Below, piece after piece: positions 22,261 through 31,494 of a stretch of DNA of 34,691 nucleotides. The notes below the pieces were generated by a model. The model made no database searches, was not told the origin of the DNA, and was given only the letters and a program-made list of their open reading frames with translations. Each line of letters begins with the position of its first letter. The stretch's first letter is position 1. The stretch spans positions 1 through 34,691 of the forward strand of contig JALVEX010000153.1 of NCBI GenBank assembly GCA_027030435.1, read 5' to 3'. A program made the position numbers and the translations under genes. This DNA is from Paracoccaceae bacterium. Lineage in GTDB: Bacteria > Pseudomonadota > Alphaproteobacteria > Rhodobacterales > Rhodobacteraceae.

Positions 22261-22717
22261 TCTCGAAAACGGCTTCTATTTCAACCGCAACGCCGAAGGG
22301 AAGCGCTGCCGCACTCACCGCCGCGCGCGAATGGCGCCCGGCCTCGCCAAACACCTCTACCATGAGATCGGATGCGCCGTTGATCACCTTTGGCTGATCG
22401 GTGAAATCGGGCGTGGAATTGACGAAACCCGTCAGCTTCACCACGCGCTTCAGGCGAGAGAGATCGCCACCGCAGGCCGCGCGCAGCTGGGCAATCAGAC
22501 TGATGGCACAGTTTCGCGCGGCCGCGATCCCCGCCTCCACATCCATATCCTCACCCAGCTTGCCGCATATGAAACCGCTTTCATCGGCAGATATCTGGCC
22601 GGAGACGAACACCAGATCCCCAGCGATCACCCAAGGCACGTAATTCGCCGCAGGGGAAGGCGCATCGGGAAGGGTAATCCCTAGCTCCGTCAGGCGCTTA
22701 TCATGGGAATCCGACAT
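22253..22717 (-). CDS. RidA/YjgF/YER057c-family protein
   Basis: A 154-residue RidA-superfamily protein, longer than the 125-130 residue archetype and of the subgroup with an N-terminal MSDSHDKRLTELGITLPDAPSPAANYVPWVIAGDLVFVSGQ. Canonical RidA hydrolyses reactive enamine/imine intermediates released by PLP enzymes. I could not confirm the catalytic Arg of the archetypal RidA group here: the C-terminal segment reads GRHSRAAVSAAALPFGVAVEIEAVFEI, where R in SRAAV sits at about the right place. It is the first gene of a three-gene operon, with GGAG upstream of the ATG, and overlaps GDPD by eight bases. Confidence 0.88.
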   Translation of the reverse strand: MSDSHDKRLTELGITLPDAPSPAANYVPWVIAGDLVFVSGQISADESGFICGKLGEDMDVEAGIAAARNCAISLIAQLRAACGGDLSRLKRVVKLTGFVNSTPDFTDQPKVINGASDLMVEVFGEAGRHSRAAVSAAALPFGVAVEIEAVFEID

Positions 22718-22790
22718 GCCTGCTGCTCCTGTCTTGCATGTTGTCTGGTGCGAAAGCTACATTTCCCGCCCGGCAAGTGAAACCGCAAAA

Positions 22791-24119
22791 TCACGATTCC
22801 CTGAAGGCCTTGCGGAAAAAATCCGCGAATGGTTTCACCAGATAGGCAAGGGGTGTGCGATCCGTCGTGCGCATGAACGCCTCGACAGGCATCCCCGGCA
22901 CCAGCACCGCATCCGGACCGAGCTTTGCCACCTCGCCCTCGTCGAGCACGATCTCGACCCGGTAATAGGGCAGGCCGGTGCGCTCATCCACGAAGGCATC
23001 GGCGGATATTTTCTCTACCCGCCCCTTCAGCTCCGGGGTTGTCCGGGTATTGAAGGCGGGGAAGCGCAATTCCGCCTCCTGGCCGGGATAAACCTCATCC
23101 ACATGGATCGGCGGCAGACGGCCCGCGATCACCAGCGGGCGATCCTGCGGCACGATGTAGAGGATCGGCTCGGCCGGGCGGATCACGCTCTGCGGGCCGA
23201 ACACGGTGAGCCCGTAAACCACGCCCGAAACAGGCGCGCGGATATCGAGGCGGGCGAGCTTCTCACGCGCGGCATTGCGCTTTTCCGTCAGTTCCAGTTC
23301 GCGCACCCTCAGATCCCGCAGCCGGGTGATGGCTTCCTCGCGCCGCGTGGTGGCAAGCTTCAGGATCTCCAGATCAAGCTCCGTGATCCTGCCTTCGGCC
23401 TGCGCCTTGCTGGCCGCAAGCTCCCCCATGCGCCCGCGAAGCTGGGCATCCTCGCGCTGCAGCGCCAGCACGCGCGAGGCCTGAGCGAGGCCCCGATCCA
23501 GCAGGGACTGCTGATTCTCAAGCTCCTGCCCGATAAGCGCAAGCTGCTTTTCTAGCGCCTCCTGCTGCGCTTCGATCCCCTCGATCTGATTGGCGATCTG
23601 AGCCCGGCGCTTCTGCAGCTGCTCCGTGGATTTGGCGAGCGTTTCAAGCCTCGCGCGAAAGAGGCGGCGCTGCCCTTCGATCAGGTCAGCGACTTCGGGA
23701 TTTTCCCTCGCGGCCTCGAGAAGCTCCGGATCGAAGGTGATTTCGTCCAGATCGTCCCTCTCGGCTTCCAGCCGGGCACGGCGGGCCTGAACCTCATGCA
23801 GCTGGCTCTCGATCGTGTTGAGCTCGGTCTGAATGGATGTGGGATCGAGCCGGATCAGGATATCCCCTCCCTCGACACGATCGCCTTCCTTAACCAGAAG
23901 CTCCGCCACCACCCCGCCATCGGGGTGCTGCACCACCTGGCGATTCTGCTCCACCTCCACCTGGCCGCTGACGATCACCGCTCCCGATATCCGCGCCATC
24001 ACCGCCCAGGTGCCGAACCCGCCGACAAGCACAAGGAGCGCCAGGAGGCCGATAAGCAGCGGCCGGCGCGCCGACCAGGGCACTTCTCTCTTCACAGGTG
24101 GGGTTGCCTTCTCGTTCAT
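22791..24119 (-). CDS. Type I secretion membrane fusion protein (HlyD/PrtE family)
   Basis: A 442-residue periplasmic adaptor linking the inner-membrane ABC exporter to an outer-membrane TolC-like channel. There is a short cytoplasmic N-terminus, then one transmembrane helix at about 23-45 ([22 protein letters not shown]). A lipoyl half-motif ([30 protein letters not shown]) follows, and a long Glu/Gln/Arg-rich coiled coil covers roughly 95-280. The second lipoyl half and beta-barrel ([22 protein letters not shown]) come next, with the family C-terminus [26 protein letters not shown]. The start overlaps the upstream ATPase stop by four bases. No TolC or secreted RTX protein lies in the window, so its substrate is unknown. 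Confidence 0.93.
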   Translation of the reverse strand: MNEKATPPVKREVPWSARRPLLIGLLALLVLVGGFGTWAVMARISGAVIVSGQVEVEQNRQVVQHPDGGVVAELLVKEGDRVEGGDILIRLDPTSIQTELNTIESQLHEVQARRARLEAERDDLDEITFDPELLEAARENPEVADLIEGQRRLFRARLETLAKSTEQLQKRRAQIANQIEGIEAQQEALEKQLALIGQELENQQSLLDRGLAQASRVLALQREDAQLRGRMGELAASKAQAEGRITELDLEILKLATTRREEAITRLRDLRVRELELTEKRNAAREKLARLDIRAPVSGVVYGLTVFGPQSVIRPAEPILYIVPQDRPLVIAGRLPPIHVDEVYPGQEAELRFPAFNTRTTPELKGRVEKISADAFVDERTGLPYYRVEIVLDEGEVAKLGPDAVLVPGMPVEAFMRTTDRTPLAYLVKPFADFFRKAFRES

Positions 24120-25855
24120 GTCACCCCTCCCCGGCCGCCGGAGCGGCGGATTTCTTCATGATTGCGCACCATCGCTTTCAGCACTTCATCCTTCGGGCCG
24201 AAGGCCTTGCACGCGCCCCCTTCGATCACCATCAGCATGTCGCATTCCTTGATCGCGGCCGGGCGGTGGGCCATGATGATGACGGAGCGCCCCTCCGCCT
24301 TCATCTGCCGGATCGCCAGATTGAGCGCCAGCGATCCCTCGTTGTCGAGGTTGGAATTGGGCTCATCAAGCACGAGGATCACCGGATCCCCGTAAAGCGC
24401 CCGCGCCAGCCCCACACGCTGGATCTGCCCGCCCGAAAGCCGCCCGCCGGCGGCCGTGACGCGGGTGTTGTAGCCATCGGGCAGGCGCATGATCATCTCG
24501 TGCGCCGCGGCCTTCTTCGCCGCCTCCACGATCGCCGCCTCGTCGGGATTGGCCTCGAGGCGGGCGATATTCTCGGCAATCGTACCATCGAAAAGCTGCA
24601 CCCGCTGGGGCAGGTAGCCGATATGGCGGCCGAGCACCTCGGGATCATACTGATCGAGCGTCGCGCCATCGAGCCGGATCTTGCCGCCCGCGGGGCGCCA
24701 GAGGCCGGTGATCGCGTTGGCAAGGGTCGATTTGCCCGCCCCGGAAGGCCCGATCACGCCGAGCGCCTGCCCCGGCTCGAGGCGAAAGCTCACCATCCTG
24801 AGGCTGGCCATCTGTTCGCCCGGCGGCACGACAGTGAGCTGCTCGGCAACCATGAGCGCGCGCGGCCGCGGCAGGGCGATGCGCGGCCGGTCGGGGGAAA
24901 TCGCCGCGAGCAGACGGCCAAGGCTCTTCCACCCCTTCATGGCGCGCTGCACGATGGCCCATTGCCCGAGCGCAAGCTCGATCGGCGCCAGCGCACGGCC
25001 CATCATGATGGAAGCGGCAATCATGGCGCCGGCGGTAAGCTCGCCCTTCAGCACGAGCCAGGCGCCAAGCCCCAGCATGGCGCTTTGCAGGAACAGGCGG
25101 AATGTCTTTGTGGCCGTTGAAAACATGCCGCCGAGATCAGCGGCGCGGATCGATTGCTCGAGCGCTTCGCGCCGCGCCCGCTGCCAGCGATCGAAGGCCG
25201 CCTTGCCCATGCCGAGACTCTGGACAAGATCGGCCTCGCTGCGGATCTGCTCCGCCATAACATTGGCCACATGCCCCGCCCTGCCCGCCTCGAGCACCGG
25301 CTTTCTGGTTGTCGTCTGGTTGATCAGGGTGATGAGGATCAGAAGCGCCCCCCCGCCCAGCGCGAGAAACCCGAGCCAGGGATGAAAAAGGAAAATCGCC
25401 GCCAGAAACAGCGGCGCCCAGGGCAGATCGAAAAGCGCAATCATCACCGGCGAGGAGAGGAGCCGTTGCACCGCCTCGAGATCACCAAGCGCCGTCGCCG
25501 CCTCGGCCCGCGCCCGCGCGGTGGTGCCGGCCTTCAGGACGGCCGCGAAGACCCGCCGCTCGAGCCGCGCCTGAAAGCGCGCGCCGATACGCGCAAGCAC
25601 CCGGCCGCGGGCGTAATCGAGAATGCCCATCATCAGGAAGAGAAAGGCAACCAGCACGAAGAGCGCGAGCAGGGTTTCCTCCGAGCGCGAGCCCAGCACG
25701 CGATCATAGACCTGAAGCATGAAGATGGGCCCCGTCAGCATCAGGAGATTGACGAAGGCGCTGAACACCGCCGCCGCCACGAAAAGCCAGCGGCTTTCAC
25801 GCCGCACCGCGCGAAGCTCTTCGGGGCCATGGGCCTGTCTGATCGCCTGTTTCAT
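24116..25855 (-). CDS. Type I secretion ABC transporter, permease/ATPase (PrtD family)
   Basis: A 579-residue fused membrane/ATPase half-transporter that would export a protein with a C-terminal secretion signal in one step. The N-terminal six-helix domain starts with [40 protein letters not shown], a PrtD hallmark. There is no N-terminal C39 peptidase domain, so leader cleavage is not expected. The nucleotide-binding domain has Walker [10 protein letters not shown] near 368, signature LSGGQIQR near 476, Walker [17 protein letters not shown] near 490 and the H-loop MAHRPA. It overlaps the HlyD gene by four bases and lies divergent from mlaA. RTX-type calcium-binding proteins, metalloproteases or glycanases are typical cargo in Rhodobacterales. 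Confidence 0.94.
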   Translation of the reverse strand: MKQAIRQAHGPEELRAVRRESRWLFVAAAVFSAFVNLLMLTGPIFMLQVYDRVLGSRSEETLLALFVLVAFLFLMMGILDYARGRVLARIGARFQARLERRVFAAVLKAGTTARARAEAATALGDLEAVQRLLSSPVMIALFDLPWAPLFLAAIFLFHPWLGFLALGGGALLILITLINQTTTRKPVLEAGRAGHVANVMAEQIRSEADLVQSLGMGKAAFDRWQRARREALEQSIRAADLGGMFSTATKTFRLFLQSAMLGLGAWLVLKGELTAGAMIAASIMMGRALAPIELALGQWAIVQRAMKGWKSLGRLLAAISPDRPRIALPRPRALMVAEQLTVVPPGEQMASLRMVSFRLEPGQALGVIGPSGAGKSTLANAITGLWRPAGGKIRLDGATLDQYDPEVLGRHIGYLPQRVQLFDGTIAENIARLEANPDEAAIVEAAKKAAAHEMIMRLPDGYNTRVTAAGGRLSGGQIQRVGLARALYGDPVILVLDEPNSNLDNEGSLALNLAIRQMKAEGRSVIIMAHRPAAIKECDMLMVIEGGACKAFGPKDEVLKAMVRNHEEIRRSGGRGGVT

Positions 25856-25905
25856 CTGCCGTTCTTCATCTGTTGCCGTTTCGCTATCACAAGGCTCACA
25901 TACCG

Positions 25906-25934
25906 TTGAACCGTCCTGCCATGGCTTGCATGAT
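25906..25934 (+). promoter_or_regulatory. Possible mlaA promoter
   Basis: TTGAAC at 25906-25911 and CATGAT at 25929-25934 are separated by exactly 17 bases, about 100 bases upstream of the chosen mlaA start. Each hexamer is a partial match to the sigma70 consensus, so this is only a candidate. The 182-base region between the divergent ATPase and mlaA genes contains nothing else I can identify. Confidence 0.35.
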
Positions 25935-26037
25935 CTGCCCCTTCGGCTTACCTCTGTCTGAAACGAAAGGCGCGGGAAGCACGCATGCTCTTTTGCCTCA
26001 TACCATTGGAATCACGAACAAGCGATTGAGATCAGAC

Positions 26038-26799
26038 GTGACGGGGAAAAGCCATAACCACAGCAGGCGTGCAGCGCAACTGCTGAGCCTTGTCGGCATC
26101 GTCCTGCTTGCCGCATGCGCCGCCAGGAATCCGCCGCCCGATCAGATCTATGATCCGTATGAGGGAAAGAACCGCGAAGTTCATGAGCTGAACAAGAAGA
26201 TCGATCGCCTCTTCCTGCGCCCCATTGCGCGAGGCTATGGCAGCGTGGTCCCCGAACCCGTGCAGAACGGCATCCGTAACTTCTCCGAGAACCTCGCCCT
26301 GCCCGGGGTCGTGGTCAACGATCTGTTGCAGCTCAATATCGATGATGCACTGCACAATGCCACGCGCTTTCTCTTCAACAGCACGCTCGGCCTTGGCGGC
26401 ATTCTCGATCCTTCCGACGGCATGGGCCTTTACGAGCGTCCCACGGATTTCGGCGAAACCCTCTACACCTGGGGCTTTGGCGAAGGGCCCTATGTGGAGC
26501 TTCCCCTGCTCGGCCCCTCCACCCAGCGAGATGCGATCGGAAAGTTCGTGGATCTCTTCACCAATCCTGTGATGTATCGCCTGCCCGACAAGGAAAAATA
26601 CCTCGCCCGCCTTGCCGCGATCGGCAGCAAGCTCACGGAGCGCAATCTCTATTCGAACACGCTCGATTCGATACTCTATGAAAGCGCCGACAGCTACGCC
26701 CAGGCACGCCTTCTCTTCCTGCAGAACAGGCGTTTCGAGCTCAGCGGCGGCGCCAGTGATGAAAGCACGGAGATCTTCGATGAAATCTATGGCCAATGA
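26038..26799 (+). CDS. mlaA: MlaA/VacJ-family outer-membrane lipoprotein
   Basis: A lipoprotein of about 253 residues that removes mislocalised phospholipid from the outer leaflet of the outer membrane and hands it to MlaC. The family sequence is clear: DPYEGKNREVHELNKKIDRLFLRPIARGYGSVVPEPVQNGIRNFSENLALPGVVVNDLLQ, then GLGGILDPSDGMGLYERPTDFGETLYTWGFGEGPYVELPLLGPSTQRDAIG. I chose a GTG that gives a 26-residue lipoprotein signal peptide with lipobox LAAC and acylated Cys27. The ORF-track extension has no signal character. A TTG four codons upstream is an alternative start. The 3' end overlaps mlaC by 20 bases. The inner-membrane MlaFEDB transporter is not in the window. Confidence 0.92.
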   Translation: MTGKSHNHSRRAAQLLSLVGIVLLAACAARNPPPDQIYDPYEGKNREVHELNKKIDRLFLRPIARGYGSVVPEPVQNGIRNFSENLALPGVVVNDLLQLNIDDALHNATRFLFNSTLGLGGILDPSDGMGLYERPTDFGETLYTWGFGEGPYVELPLLGPSTQRDAIGKFVDLFTNPVMYRLPDKEKYLARLAAIGSKLTERNLYSNTLDSILYESADSYAQARLLFLQNRRFELSGGASDESTEIFDEIYGQ

Positions 26800-27415
26800 A
26801 TTGCTGACACGCCGCACAGCCCTGAAAGGCATGGGTGCCGGCACGCTCTCCCTTTGCGGGGCGCTGGCAATACCGGGCCCGGCCTTCGCCGCCGGATTGA
26901 CGACAGAGGAAGCCCGCAAGCTGGTAGATCGGCTCGTTGGCGAGATCAATCAGGTAATCAACTCCGGCAAATCCGAAGAATGGATGCTGCGGGAATTCGA
27001 GAAGATCTTCGCAAAATATGCCGATGTGCCGGCCATTGCCCGCTATGCACTCGGAGTTGACGCAAGGCGTGCCTCGAAACGGCAGATGCGCGAATTCACA
27101 AAGGCCTTCCAGCGCTACATTTCACGCAAATACGGGCACCGCTTCAGGGAATTCATCGGCGGCAGGATCGAGGTGAAAAATGCCCGCAAGCTGAAGAAAT
27201 TCTACGAGATCAAGACGATCACCAAGCTGCGCGGGCAGGAGCCTTTCGAGGTCGTGTTCCATGTATCGGATCGCTCCGGCAAGCCGCTGTTCTTCAACAT
27301 CTTCATCGAAGGCATCAACATGCTCCTGAGCGAGCGCGAGGAGATCCAGGCCATGCTTGATCGCCGCAAAGGGAATATCGATGCCCTTATCCGGGATCTC
27401 AGAAAGGCCGCCTGA
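26780..27415 (+). CDS. mlaC: MlaC-family phospholipid-binding periplasmic protein
   Basis: A 211-residue exported protein of the MlaC/Ttg2D family that ferries phospholipid between MlaA and the inner-membrane MlaFEDB complex. The N-terminus is MKSMANELLTRRTALKGMG, a twin-Arg pair followed by a weakly hydrophobic stretch ending AFAAG. This looks like a Tat-type signal cleaved near residue 37, although a Sec signal is not ruled out. The mature part has the family pattern FEKIFAKYADVPAIARYALG, FTKAFQRYISRKYGHRF and FFNIFIEGINMLLSEREEIQAML. The start is the ATG with GGAG seven bases upstream. A second ATG three codons later is possible. It overlaps mlaA by 20 bases, so the two are probably co-translated. 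Confidence 0.9.
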   Translation: MKSMANELLTRRTALKGMGAGTLSLCGALAIPGPAFAAGLTTEEARKLVDRLVGEINQVINSGKSEEWMLREFEKIFAKYADVPAIARYALGVDARRASKRQMREFTKAFQRYISRKYGHRFREFIGGRIEVKNARKLKKFYEIKTITKLRGQEPFEVVFHVSDRSGKPLFFNIFIEGINMLLSEREEIQAMLDRRKGNIDALIRDLRKAA

Positions 27416-27458
27416 TGGCATCGGCCGACGGAGCGGGGCTTGATGAAAGCCGGAAAAA

Positions 27459-27487
27459 TTGACCTCCCGCCCGGAACTGTCTAGAAT
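27459..27487 (+). promoter_or_regulatory. Strong sigma70-type promoter of regA
   Basis: TTGACC at 27459-27464 and TAGAAT at 27482-27487 are each one mismatch from consensus and are separated by the ideal 17 bases. The -10 ends 28 bases before the regA ATG. With the rpsT promoter it is one of the two best promoter matches in the window, and it shows that regA is a separate unit from mlaA-mlaC. The TTG listed as the ORF start is this -35 element. Confidence 0.78.
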
Positions 27488-27515
27488 TATTCGAGAACAG
27501 GATCCGGGGGCGCAG

Positions 27516-28070
27516 ATGGCCGAAGAGACGAAACCCGAAATCGGCGATGACAAATCCCTGCTGCTTGTCGATGATGACGAGCCTTTCCTGCGCCGCCTCG
27601 CCCGCGCCATGGAAAAGCGAGGCTTCGAGCCACAAACCGCCGGCTCGGTGGCCGCCGGCAAGGCCATGGCCACGGCCCGCCCGCCGGCATATGCTGTCAT
27701 CGATCTGAGGCTCGAGGATGGGAATGGCCTCGACGTGGTGGAACTCATCCGCGAAAAACGGCCGGATTCCCGCATTGTCGTCCTGACGGGCTATGGCGCG
27801 ATTGCCACGGCGGTTGCCGCGGTGAAGATCGGCGCAACCGATTACCTCTCAAAGCCTGCGGACGCCAATGACATCACCGCCGCCCTGCTGGCAAAGCCCG
27901 ATGAGCTGCCTCCGCCGCCGGAAAACCCGATGAGCGCCGATCGCGTGCGCTGGGAGCACATCCAGCGGGTTTATGAACTCTGCGACAGGAACGTGAGCGA
28001 AACCGCGCGCCGGCTCAACATGCACCGCCGCACGCTCCAGCGCATTCTGGCAAAGCGCAGCCCGCGGTGA
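27516..28070 (+). CDS. regA: Redox response regulator RegA/PrrA/ActR
   Basis: A 184-residue response regulator of the RegB/RegA two-component system, which controls photosynthesis, carbon and nitrogen fixation, respiration and hydrogen genes by redox state. The receiver domain has LLLVDDDEP near 17-23, the phospho-acceptor Asp63 in VIDLRLEDGNGLDVVELI, and the signalling Thr and Lys in VVLTGYGAIATAVAAVKIGATDYLSKPADA. After the Pro-rich linker LPPPPENPMSADRVRWEHIQRVYE comes a Fis-type helix-turn-helix NVSETARRLNMHRRTLQRILAKRSPR, near-identical in character across this family. Its own strong promoter lies upstream. The usual neighbours regB and senC are not beside it. Its stop overlaps a lipoprotein start as GTGA. 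Confidence 0.96.
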   Translation: MAEETKPEIGDDKSLLLVDDDEPFLRRLARAMEKRGFEPQTAGSVAAGKAMATARPPAYAVIDLRLEDGNGLDVVELIREKRPDSRIVVLTGYGAIATAVAAVKIGATDYLSKPADANDITAALLAKPDELPPPPENPMSADRVRWEHIQRVYELCDRNVSETARRLNMHRRTLQRILAKRSPR

Positions 28071-28423
28071 GATTTGCGGCCGGGGCTCTGCTGCTCGCGC
28101 TCTGCGCCTGCGGGGCCGCGCCGCAGTCAGCACCATCTCGATCAGCTCCGAGGATTTACCTTCTGCCCGATGCGGGAGGGCTTGCCGTTCTGCCGATAGA
28201 CATGCGCATCGATTTCGGCCGCTCTCCCGAGGGCGTGATCCGCGCGCTTGATCGCGAGATCGGCCCCCACCGCGAACTGTCCCTTTCCGGCTGCCCGCAA
28301 GGCGTGCGGGAACGGCTGCAATGGGGTGATCTCGTGCTGATATTCAGCGATGAACAATTCATCGGCTGGCGAAGGGGGAAGGCTGCCGGGGGGATCGTCT
28401 GCGCCGCCGGGGATGCAGGATGA
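28067..28423 (+). CDS. Small uncharacterised lipoprotein coupled to regA
   Basis: A 118-residue protein I do not recognise by family name. The GTG start overlaps the regA stop by four bases, so it should be translated with regA. The first 15 residues (MRFAAGALLLALCAC) form a short signal ending in a lipobox-like LCAC, with Cys15 as the likely acylated residue. A mature domain of about 100 residues follows, with RSPEGVIRALDREIG, then LSGCPQGVRERLQWGDLVLIFSDEQFIGWRRG. It contains one Cys pair, Cys76 and Cys112, that could form a periplasmic disulfide. Codon use matches its neighbours. Coupling to a redox regulator is suggestive of an accessory sensor, in the place where senC/prrC is often found, but this is only inference. 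Confidence 0.75.
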   Translation: MRFAAGALLLALCACGAAPQSAPSRSAPRIYLLPDAGGLAVLPIDMRIDFGRSPEGVIRALDREIGPHRELSLSGCPQGVRERLQWGDLVLIFSDEQFIGWRRGKAAGGIVCAAGDAG

Positions 28424-28424
28424 C

Positions 28425-28474
28425 GAGGGGGCCAGCCCCCTCGGACCCCCGGAGTATTTCCCCCAAGATGAAGA
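28425..28474. repeat. Rhodobacterales-type intergenic element, probable terminator
   Basis: GAGGGGGC-CA-GCCCCCTC is a perfect inverted repeat at 28425-28442. It is followed by GGACCCCCGGAGTATTTCCC and CCAAGATGAAG. From memory, a hairpin plus a 'CCGGAGTATTT...AGATGAAG' tail recurs between genes in many Rhodobacteraceae. Here it sits between two convergent genes (the lipoprotein and the HD gene), where it would serve as a shared terminator. Confidence 0.6.
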
Positions 28475-29068
28475 TCAGCCGATTTCCCTGAGCAGGGCCT
28501 CGTGCCGGGCGGTGAAATCGGCACGCACTTCACGCGGCGGGCGCAGGCGGATACCGAGATTTTCGACAATTTCCGACGGTGGCCTGCCGAAGAGCTTGTC
28601 AGCTTCTGAGCGTTTGAATCCTGCAATCTGGACAGCTTCGAGCCAAGCACTTATCCGGTCCGCCTTCTTTATCCGCCGCTTGACGGCGGCAGGCAGCTTT
28701 GCGGGCAGGCCGAAACGGATATGGATCGCGGCGGAAAGGCGCTCGTCCAGCGCGCCGTAGCCAGGGCCGACGGCCGCCTTCACGGGCGAGATCATGTCGC
28801 CTATCACATATTCCGGCGCATCGTGAAGGAGCGCCGCGAGGCGCCATCTGGGCTCGGCCCGTGGATTGAGGCGTGAATGGATTTCCTCCACCAGCAGGGA
28901 GTGTTCGGCGACCGAGAAGGGATGCTCGCCGATTGTCTGGCCATTCCAGCGGGCCACGAAGGCGAGGCCATGGGCGATGTCCTCGATCTCGATATCCATC
29001 GGGGTGGGATCGAGAAGATCGAGGCGGCGGCCCGAAAGCATGCGTTGCCAAGCGCGGGGCTGTTTCAT
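28475..29068 (-). CDS. HD-domain phosphohydrolase (YfbR/COG1896-like)
   Basis: A 197-residue HD-fold metal-dependent phosphohydrolase. The ligand pattern H...HD...D is visible: His56 in FSVAEHSLLVEE, His82-Asp83 in LAALLHDAPEYVIGD, and an Asp in RIKKADRISAWLEA. The N-terminal GRRLDLLDPTPMDIEIEDIAHGLAFVARWNGQT is typical of the alphaproteobacterial COG1896 group. The best known relative, YfbR, is a 5'-deoxynucleotidase, but substrate cannot be assigned here. I chose the second of two adjacent ATGs because GAGG lies five bases before it. The first ATG has almost no spacing. It is divergent from ahcY with a 115-base gap and ends at the shared hairpin. Confidence 0.87.
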   Translation of the reverse strand: MKQPRAWQRMLSGRRLDLLDPTPMDIEIEDIAHGLAFVARWNGQTIGEHPFSVAEHSLLVEEIHSRLNPRAEPRWRLAALLHDAPEYVIGDMISPVKAAVGPGYGALDERLSAAIHIRFGLPAKLPAAVKRRIKKADRISAWLEAVQIAGFKRSEADKLFGRPPSEIVENLGIRLRPPREVRADFTARHEALLREIG

Positions 29069-29123
29069 CATTTCCTCATCTTCACGGCATATCGCGGTAT
29101 TTGGCGCGTGCTCATTCCTGCCA

Positions 29124-29152
29124 TTGTGGCGCGCGGTGGGCAATGCTATCTG
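29124..29152 (+). promoter_or_regulatory. Possible ahcY promoter
   Basis: TTGTGG at 29124-29129 and TATCTG at 29147-29152 have an exact 17-base spacer and end 31 bases before the ahcY ATG. Each hexamer has only three consensus matches, so the spacing and position are the main support. I see no SAH or SAM riboswitch fold in this 115-base gap. Confidence 0.33.
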
Positions 29153-29183
29153 GGCGCAAATCAACATCTGAGGAGAACGGCAG

Positions 29184-30578
<1,395 letters not shown>

Positions 30579-30593
30579 GGCGGGAGCAGGGGG

Positions 30594-30622
30594 GCGGCCG
30601 GGAAATGCCCGGCCGCGCTTTT
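30594..30622 (+). terminator. Rho-independent terminator of ahcY
   Basis: A 9-bp perfect stem GCGGCCGGG / CCCGGCCGC with a 5-base loop, followed by GCTTTTC, begins 15 bases after the ahcY stop. The following 209 bases up to the sugar transferase hold no gene. They contain a CCTCTGGA direct repeat about 30 bases apart and only weak promoter-like hexamers. Confidence 0.88.
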
Positions 30623-30831
30623 CACCCGAATGGCAAAAGGCCAATAACCGGAACATTTCTGCAACAAGCGGAAACCGGCCAAAGCAGCCGAATTGAAAGG
30701 CGGTATGAAGCTGATTAGTACCTCTGGAGATCAAGAGGCGGTTTTTCCCTCTGGATTTCCATGCCCGCCTGGCATTCAATCAGGGCGAGAGCAGGTTGCC
30801 CGAGCAGCAAAGCACAGAACAAGGAACAGAA

Positions 30832-31494
30832 GTGACCGTAAAACGTCTGTTTGATATCAGTCTGGCCCTGGTTCTGATGGTGCCGATCCTGCCAATTCTT
30901 GGTGGTGTGTGGGTGATCATGCGGCTGCAGGAAGGAAGCGCGCCCTTCCTCTACATTTCCCCGAGGATGAAAACGCTCGATCAATCCTTCAATCTCTACA
31001 AGATTCGCACGATGCGCAGCACCGATCCCGCAACCAACGCAGGCGTTGCCGGCGGCGACAAGGCTCACAGGATCACCCCGCTAGGAAAATTTCTGAGGCG
31101 CACGCGCATAGACGAGTTTCCGCAGATTTTCAATGTTCTGAAGGGCGATATGAGCTTCGTGGGCCCCCGCCCACCCGATCCGAACTATGTTCGCGCCTAT
31201 CCGGGCCTCTACGGCCAGATCCTGAAGGATACCCCCGGCATCACCGGCCTTGCGACGATCATCTTTCACAAGCACGAAGAGCGCATCCTCTCGCGCTGCC
31301 GGACGCAGGAAGAAACGGACGCCGTTTATCGCCGACGCTGCATACCGCGAAAGGCGCGCCTTGATCTGATATATCAGAGAAACAAGAGCTTCCGCCTTGA
31401 TCTGTATATCATATACCTTACGGCTGCATCCCTTCTGCCGCTGCCGAAGCGCAAGGCAGCAAAATGGAAGACCGTCCAGATACCTGCCGAATAA
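30832..31494 (+). CDS. Exopolysaccharide phosphoglycosyl transferase (bacterial sugar transferase)
   Basis: A 220-residue monotopic phosphoglycosyl transferase that places the first sugar-1-phosphate on undecaprenyl phosphate in surface polysaccharide synthesis. A re-entrant membrane helix lies at about 6-30 (FDISLALVLMVPILPILGGVWVIM). The catalytic region follows: FNLYKIRTM, then LGKFLRRTRIDEFPQIFNVLKGDMSFVGPRPP, with the catalytic Asp-Glu pair in RIDEFPQ. The length fits the short ExoY/PglC-like class without the extra WcaJ helices. I chose a GTG with AAGGAA six bases upstream over the ORF-track TTG. Codons that are rare in the rest of the window (ATA, AGA, CTA) are frequent in its second half, hinting at transfer. 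Sugar specificity is not readable. Confidence 0.9.
   Translation: MTVKRLFDISLALVLMVPILPILGGVWVIMRLQEGSAPFLYISPRMKTLDQSFNLYKIRTMRSTDPATNAGVAGGDKAHRITPLGKFLRRTRIDEFPQIFNVLKGDMSFVGPRPPDPNYVRAYPGLYGQILKDTPGITGLATIIFHKHEERILSRCRTQEETDAVYRRRCIPRKARLDLIYQRNKSFRLDLYIIYLTAASLLPLPKRKAAKWKTVQIPAE

Noticed and set aside
29072-29183. SAH or SAM riboswitch upstream of ahcY
   Set aside because: The gap is short and I could not fold a pseudoknot or conserved core. Nothing beyond a weak promoter is visible.
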